DNA from: Planctomycetota bacterium
Lineage (GTDB): Bacteria; Planctomycetota; UBA1135; UBA2386
Direction of reading: 5' to 3'
Assembly: GCA_025459175.1 (NCBI GenBank)
Contig: JALORC010000055.1
Span: forward strand, 1-43,060
DNA length: 43,060 bases
The position numbers and the translations under genes are program-made. Shown one piece after another: positions 39,096-43,060 of this stretch (positions are counted from its first letter, which is position 1; each line of letters opens with the position of its first letter). The notes under the pieces were generated by a model. The model saw nothing but the letters and a program-made list of their open reading frames with translations, ran no database searches and was not told the DNA's origin.

Positions 39096-41612
39096 TCACT
39101 GCACCAGCAATCGCCGATCGCTTCGCAGCACCAGAGGGATCCGCCGCACGGGGGCAGCGCCTCGCGACAGCCTCAGCTGCACCGCGTCCTCGCCGACACA
39201 GAACAGCCCGCTGCGGCCGCCGTGCAGTGGCAGGACCAAGCTGAACTGGGTGCTGTTCGCATGCGGCATCAGCAACGGCACCAGGGTGCCGTTCTGGTCT
39301 TCGCAGCAGCAGCTATCGGCCTCGGCGGGGTCGGCCAGCACCACTTCGACCGGACAGCGGCGGTACACGAGAACCGGCGCCGCGGGGTCTCGGAGCAGCA
39401 GTGCCAGATCGATGACCGTGGGCATGACCGAGTCGCCCTCGACCATCAGGAACGTCCCGCGGCTGCCTACCTGACGCAGTCGGAAGCAGCCGTCGGCATC
39501 GCTTTGCGCCAGCCCGCCATTGCGGAGCACGTACCATTCGAACTCGCCCAGCGGCGATTCCCTTTTGCAATGGAACGGCACGATCTTCTGGCGCACCTGG
39601 GCGCCGACGATCGGTTGGCCGTCAGCGGCGATCAAGCGTCCTGCGACCTCCGCCAACACTTCGTTGCGTCGGATGACGAGCTCGGTGGTCGATCCATCGC
39701 GCACGTCGAGCGTCGTACCGAAGCAGCCGGTGCCGCGGTCGAATGCAGCCAGCCGGTAACTGCGATCCAGCAAGCCGGTCAGTTCGAACCGGCCTTCCGC
39801 ATCCGCGACCACGAAGAACCACAGCGACGTCGCGTGATCGATGTGCATGAGCTTGTCGCCCGGATGTCCTTCGTTGGCGAGCACACTCATCCGAGTCGGG
39901 CCGCCGGCCAGGAAGTACTCGAGATGCACGGCGACATGGTCCAACATGCCGAACGGTGTCGGTCCCACCAACCAGACCTCGGCACCGGGCACGGGCTGGC
40001 CGGTGTCGTCGACGACCCGACCCGATGCGGTGCCGGGTCGTGAGGTGAGTGACACCACCAGCGGCACCGTGCCGGCGACGCCGGCATCGACCTCGTCCTG
40101 GTACCGTTCTCCCCAGCCGATCCGGGGCAGGGCCGCCACCAGGTGACCGGTCGGTGTGTCCGCCGGGAACGCGAAGCGGCCCGCGCTGTCGGCGTAGGCG
40201 GCGTTGCTGCCCATGCAGACCCGCGCACCTGCGGCCGGTGCGCCGTTGGCCAGCAACACGGTGCCTTGTGGTCCGCGGGCCGGGGCGGAGGCCGGCAGCT
40301 CGAGGCGCAACCGGTCCGTGCCGAGCATCGGACTCACGGCGACGCCGTCGCCGAGGGGCGTCGAGAAGCGCAGCCTGGCGCCGCGCACCGCCGGCAGGCC
40401 CGGGAACACGAACCGGCCCTGCTCGTCGAGCGGCACGCTCCAGACCGTGTTACAGGCGCGATCCAAACGGTCGCCGACCCGCGCGTGGAGATCGTTCGGG
40501 AGCTCGAGCCAGACCCGACCATCGGTGACCCGCTCGCCGGCCGAGGTCACGACCTCACCCGCGACCTGCAGCTGCGGTGCCACCACCACGATGGGCTCGA
40601 CGGCACTCTGGCTCGACCAGTTGCTGATCCAGACCGTCGCGAGATCGGCTCGATCGGCGAGCAGGAGCGCCTGCTCGCACGCCAACTCGCCGACGAAGAC
40701 GCCGGTGCCGTCGCTGGTCGCGAAGCCACGGAACTGCTGTTCCATGCGCAGTGTCGGCAGCGATTCGCCGGGTGCACCGGAGATCGGCACGCCGCCGACG
40801 GGAAGCCCCTCGCAATCGATCACACGGCCACGGACCGACCGTCGGTGGGGCAACGTCGGCGCGCCGGTACCGCTGGTCGCGGTCGTCGGCTCCTCCCGCG
40901 TCGCAGCGACCCGCGTAGCTGCCGCGGCGGGCAGGGTGGCGGTCGAGGTCGCGGCGCCGGTCGCGATGGCGTGCGGAGCGGGGGCGGAGTCCCGCGGCCA
41001 CCAGAGCACGCCGAGCACCAGCACCACGACCGCGCTGCCAGCCACCACCACACTGCTCGCCACTCGACGGGTGGTCGTCGCACTGCCCGGCCATCCGACG
41101 GCAACGAGCGCCGCCAGCCAGTTGGCGCGGTCGCCGTAGTCGCGGTCGAGTCGCCGGCGCAGCTGCTGCATGGCTCGCTGCAGGCGGCTGTGCACGGTCG
41201 CCACCGGCACCCCTTGTTCGCGCGCGATCTGCCGCGGCGGGAAGCCGTCGAAGAACCGGAGCAACACCGTGGAACGGTACGGCTCGTCGAGTTCCATGAC
41301 CGCGGCGGCGAGCCGCTGCTGGTCCGCGGCCCGCTGCACGGAATTCTGCCCCTGGCTCACGACGTCCGCTTCGGTCAAGGAGTGCAGACGAGGCCGGCGG
41401 CGGTCATCGCGCCGCCGGGCCGCCATCAGGTTCTGCACCACGGTCGTCAGCCAGGCTCGCCAGCTGTTCGGTGGCTGCTGCTGTCGCAGCGCCGCCGCGC
41501 ACGCGTCCTGCACCAGGTCGTCGGCCACGTCGGGGTCGCGTGCCAGTCGACGCGCCAACGTGCGCAACCAGCCGAGGTCCTCGAGCAGCAGTTGGATGCG
41601 ATCGGATCCCAT
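39096..41612 (-). CDS. ECF sigma factor fused to TM helix and large extracytoplasmic beta domain
   Basis: 838 residues. Sigma region 2 is about 10-75 (PDVADDLVQDACAAALRQQ, WRAWLTTVVQNLMAARRRD) and region 4 about 105-158 (LDEPYRSTVLLRFFDGFPPRQIAREQGV... VHSRLQRAMQQLRRR). A TM helix (185-206) follows, then an Ala/Thr/Pro linker (207-260) and about 575 residues of carboxypeptidase-regulatory-like modules (GRVIDCEGLPVGG, GEVVTSAGERVTDG, GRVVDDTGQPVPGAEV, GRLIAADGQPIVGAQV). So the sigma domain is predicted on the cytoplasmic side and the modules outside. Such C-terminally extended ECF factors are known in Planctomycetota. Release from the membrane or signalling across it is inferred. Confidence 0.9.
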   Translation of the reverse strand: MGSDRIQLLLEDLGWLRTLARRLARDPDVADDLVQDACAAALRQQQPPNSWRAWLTTVVQNLMAARRRDDRRRPRLHSLTEADVVSQGQNSVQRAADQQRLAAAVMELDEPYRSTVLLRFFDGFPPRQIAREQGVPVATVHSRLQRAMQQLRRRLDRDYGDRANWLAALVAVGWPGSATTTRRVASSVVVAGSAVVVLVLGVLWWPRDSAPAPHAIATGAATSTATLPAAAATRVAATREEPTTATSGTGAPTLPHRRSVRGRVIDCEGLPVGGVPISGAPGESLPTLRMEQQFRGFATSDGTGVFVGELACEQALLLADRADLATVWISNWSSQSAVEPIVVVAPQLQVAGEVVTSAGERVTDGRVWLELPNDLHARVGDRLDRACNTVWSVPLDEQGRFVFPGLPAVRGARLRFSTPLGDGVAVSPMLGTDRLRLELPASAPARGPQGTVLLANGAPAAGARVCMGSNAAYADSAGRFAFPADTPTGHLVAALPRIGWGERYQDEVDAGVAGTVPLVVSLTSRPGTASGRVVDDTGQPVPGAEVWLVGPTPFGMLDHVAVHLEYFLAGGPTRMSVLANEGHPGDKLMHIDHATSLWFFVVADAEGRFELTGLLDRSYRLAAFDRGTGCFGTTLDVRDGSTTELVIRRNEVLAEVAGRLIAADGQPIVGAQVRQKIVPFHCKRESPLGEFEWYVLRNGGLAQSDADGCFRLRQVGSRGTFLMVEGDSVMPTVIDLALLLRDPAAPVLVYRRCPVEVVLADPAEADSCCCEDQNGTLVPLLMPHANSTQFSLVLPLHGGRSGLFCVGEDAVQLRLSRGAAPVRRIPLVLRSDRRLLVQ

Positions 41613-41624
41613 GGTCGCCGCAGG

Positions 41625-42875
41625 TCAGCGGATCACGACGGCGAGCCCCGCGGTCGCGGCCAGGCCGAGGCTGCCGACCGCACCATCGGCGACGAACCAC
41701 TGGCCGCACAGTTCGACCCCGGCCAGCGCGGAGCTGTTCGGTATCGGCAGCGGCTGGTCGCGTTCGCCGAACAGGTCGGTGACGCCGGCGGTGAGCACCA
41801 ACGGATCCACCAGCAGACTGCAGCCGGCAGCTCCGAGCGAGCCCAGCGCGAACGGCAGCGGCACACCGAGCACCGACGACACGGCGCGATCCGAGCCGGT
41901 GACCAGCAACGTCAGCGCCACGGGCGGTGCGTCGCGCAGGCCGAGCGCGAAGTTCGTGGCCCCGAGCGTCGGTCGCCCCGGCACGCTCCAGGTGGCCGCG
42001 GCGCCGAGTCCGCAGCCGACGCCGAACGGCGTCGCGGTCGCCGTGGTGGCGGTGCTGATGCCGAAGTCGATGATCGAAGTCGAGCTCGTCCACACCGGCG
42101 CCGTGGGCTGCAGTTCGCTCCACAGCTGTTGGTTGTCGGCCCAGGCCAACGTGCCGAACCGGGTGTAGCCGACGGCGACCAGCGCACCGAGCCCGGTGCT
42201 CACGGTCGCGGTGATGTTGCCGGTCGCCGGATCGATGCGGTGCAGATCGCCAGACACGAGCCCGACGCACAACTCGTTGCCGAACGGCGAGACGGCGAGC
42301 GAGCGGATCGCGGCGTAGTTGCCGACGGTTCGCTGCACCCCGGTCACCATGTTGAACTCCACCACGGCCCCGGAGTTGGTCGCGACGTAGACCGACGGTT
42401 CGGCGACCGCCACGTCGACGGCGCCGGGCAGCGTGAACAGCGGGATCGCCGGGTTCGGCAGTGTGGTCGGCTGTTTGACGAACGCTTCGACGACACCCGC
42501 GCGCAGCGTGACCATGCGACTGGTGCCGACATCGACCCGATCGCCGGCGACGCGCAGCCAGAAGCCCCATTGCGCGCCGTTGATGCGGCCGAGCAGTCCG
42601 ACGTTGTTCCGGAACACGCCGGGAAAGCCGACCAGCGCCATGAAGAAGAAGTGGTCCGGCACGGTCGGGTCGACGGCGACGCTGACCGGTGGCGTACCGA
42701 AGGAAACGCTCTGGCCGAGCACCTGGGTCGTGCCGCGTCCGGCCAGATCGACCAGCCGGTAGTTCGGCTGTCCGGGGACCGCCGGCTCGAGCACCACCGC
42801 GACGTCGGCAGGAAGCTGGGCGGCGAGCGGTGCCGTCAGCACCAGGGCAGTCAACGAGAAGGCAGGGAGTCGCAT
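41625..42875 (-). CDS. Secreted protein with beta-propeller-like body and shared C-terminal domain
   Basis: 416 residues from the ATG at 42875, preceded by GAGGT five bases upstream (a GTG at 42887 is the alternative). Signal peptide about 1-20. Repeated strands such as VSVAVDPTVPDHFFFMAL, DVAVAEPSVYVATNSGAVVEF and SLAVSPFGNELCVGLVSGDLHRID read like beta-propeller blades. The C-terminus (PLPFALGSLGAAGCSLLVDP ... QPLPIPNSSALAGVELCGQWF) is the clearest copy of the shared C-terminal domain. It lies 12 bp before the sigma fusion gene, on the same strand, so the two may share a transcript. Confidence 0.83.
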   Translation of the reverse strand: MRLPAFSLTALVLTAPLAAQLPADVAVVLEPAVPGQPNYRLVDLAGRGTTQVLGQSVSFGTPPVSVAVDPTVPDHFFFMALVGFPGVFRNNVGLLGRINGAQWGFWLRVAGDRVDVGTSRMVTLRAGVVEAFVKQPTTLPNPAIPLFTLPGAVDVAVAEPSVYVATNSGAVVEFNMVTGVQRTVGNYAAIRSLAVSPFGNELCVGLVSGDLHRIDPATGNITATVSTGLGALVAVGYTRFGTLAWADNQQLWSELQPTAPVWTSSTSIIDFGISTATTATATPFGVGCGLGAAATWSVPGRPTLGATNFALGLRDAPPVALTLLVTGSDRAVSSVLGVPLPFALGSLGAAGCSLLVDPLVLTAGVTDLFGERDQPLPIPNSSALAGVELCGQWFVADGAVGSLGLAATAGLAVVIR

Positions 42876-42910
42876 GGGATACCTCACCGGGTCAGCAGTC
42901 GAAGTCTGGA

Positions 42911-43060
42911 TCAGAAGATGCGAAACGCCAACCCGGGCGCCGCGGCGATGCCGAGCGGCTGCACCGTGGCGTCCGGTGTGAAGGCCTGCACGGAGAACTC
43001 GGCGCCGAGCAGGGCCGTGCCCGGCGGCACCGGCAGCCCGAGGGCGGCGATCCCGAGCGG
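42911..43060 (-). CDS. Secreted protein, C-terminal fragment (runs off window)
   Basis: 49 codons to a TGA at 42911-42913. Translation reads PLGIAALGLPVPPGTALLGA and AEFSVQAFTPDATVQPLG, ending GLAFRIF, the last part of the shared C-terminal beta domain. The 5' part lies beyond the window end. It is 35 bp from the next start on the same strand. Confidence 0.7.
   Translation of the reverse strand, partial: PLGIAALGLPVPPGTALLGAEFSVQAFTPDATVQPLGIAAAPGLAFRIF

Overview
The window is very GC-rich and is bacterial chromosome. The best fit is a member of the Planctomycetota. This is inferred from gene content: an ECF sigma factor fused to a membrane anchor and a large extracytoplasmic beta domain, many secreted beta-rich proteins sharing one C-terminal domain, paired di-haem oxidoreductases and a giant thioester alpha-2-macroglobulin. 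No rRNA, tRNA, insertion sequence, CRISPR array or phage structural gene was found.

Layout. 1-4008 (+): two tandem di-haem cytochrome oxidoreductases (the first cut by the window edge), a matrixin-type metalloprotease lipoprotein and a DUF2959 lipoprotein. 4070-5209 (-): secreted beta-helix-like protein. 5399-9193 (+): HerA/DUF87-type ATPase, a BLUF blue-light sensor and a methyltransferase. 9204-10817 (-): GAF-HD-GYP c-di-GMP phosphodiesterase. 10984-12165 (+): xylose isomerase. 12174-14083 (-): DUF779 protein and aldehyde dehydrogenase, divergent from an AcoR-like sigma-54 activator at 14340-16247 (+). A good -24/-12 promoter and an upstream inverted repeat lie between them. 16337-17323 (+): aldo/keto reductase. 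17375-22178 (-): FG-GAP protein and two overlapping membrane-anchored carboxypeptidase-regulatory-like proteins. 22307-24224 (+): a lipoprotein and another membrane-anchored beta protein.

24276-26968 (-) is the most striking region. A KAP-family P-loop NTPase fused to a C-terminal TIR domain lies 2 bp upstream of a second protein that joins a DcrB/DUF1795-like N-terminal domain to a TIR domain with a visible catalytic glutamate. The pair looks like an NAD-depleting anti-phage (abortive infection) operon with an unusual architecture. It is flanked by about 700 bp of non-coding DNA that holds a decayed gene 3' end and a perfect palindrome close to the operon start.

27670-33873 (-): 2067-residue alpha-2-macroglobulin-like protein with an intact GCAEQ thioester motif. 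33874-34619: sparse region with an 18-bp palindrome and two doubtful small ORFs. 34620-38305: a large secreted protein (-) and a secreted alpha/beta hydrolase (+). 38348-42875 (-): a stand-alone ECF sigma factor, the sigma-ectodomain fusion and a secreted protein. The window ends inside another secreted protein (-).

Two themes link distant genes. A C-terminal beta domain recurs at the end of six proteins and one gene remnant. The ectodomain architecture of the fused sigma factor (TM, Ala/Pro linker, repeated regulatory-like beta domains) also occurs as stand-alone proteins.
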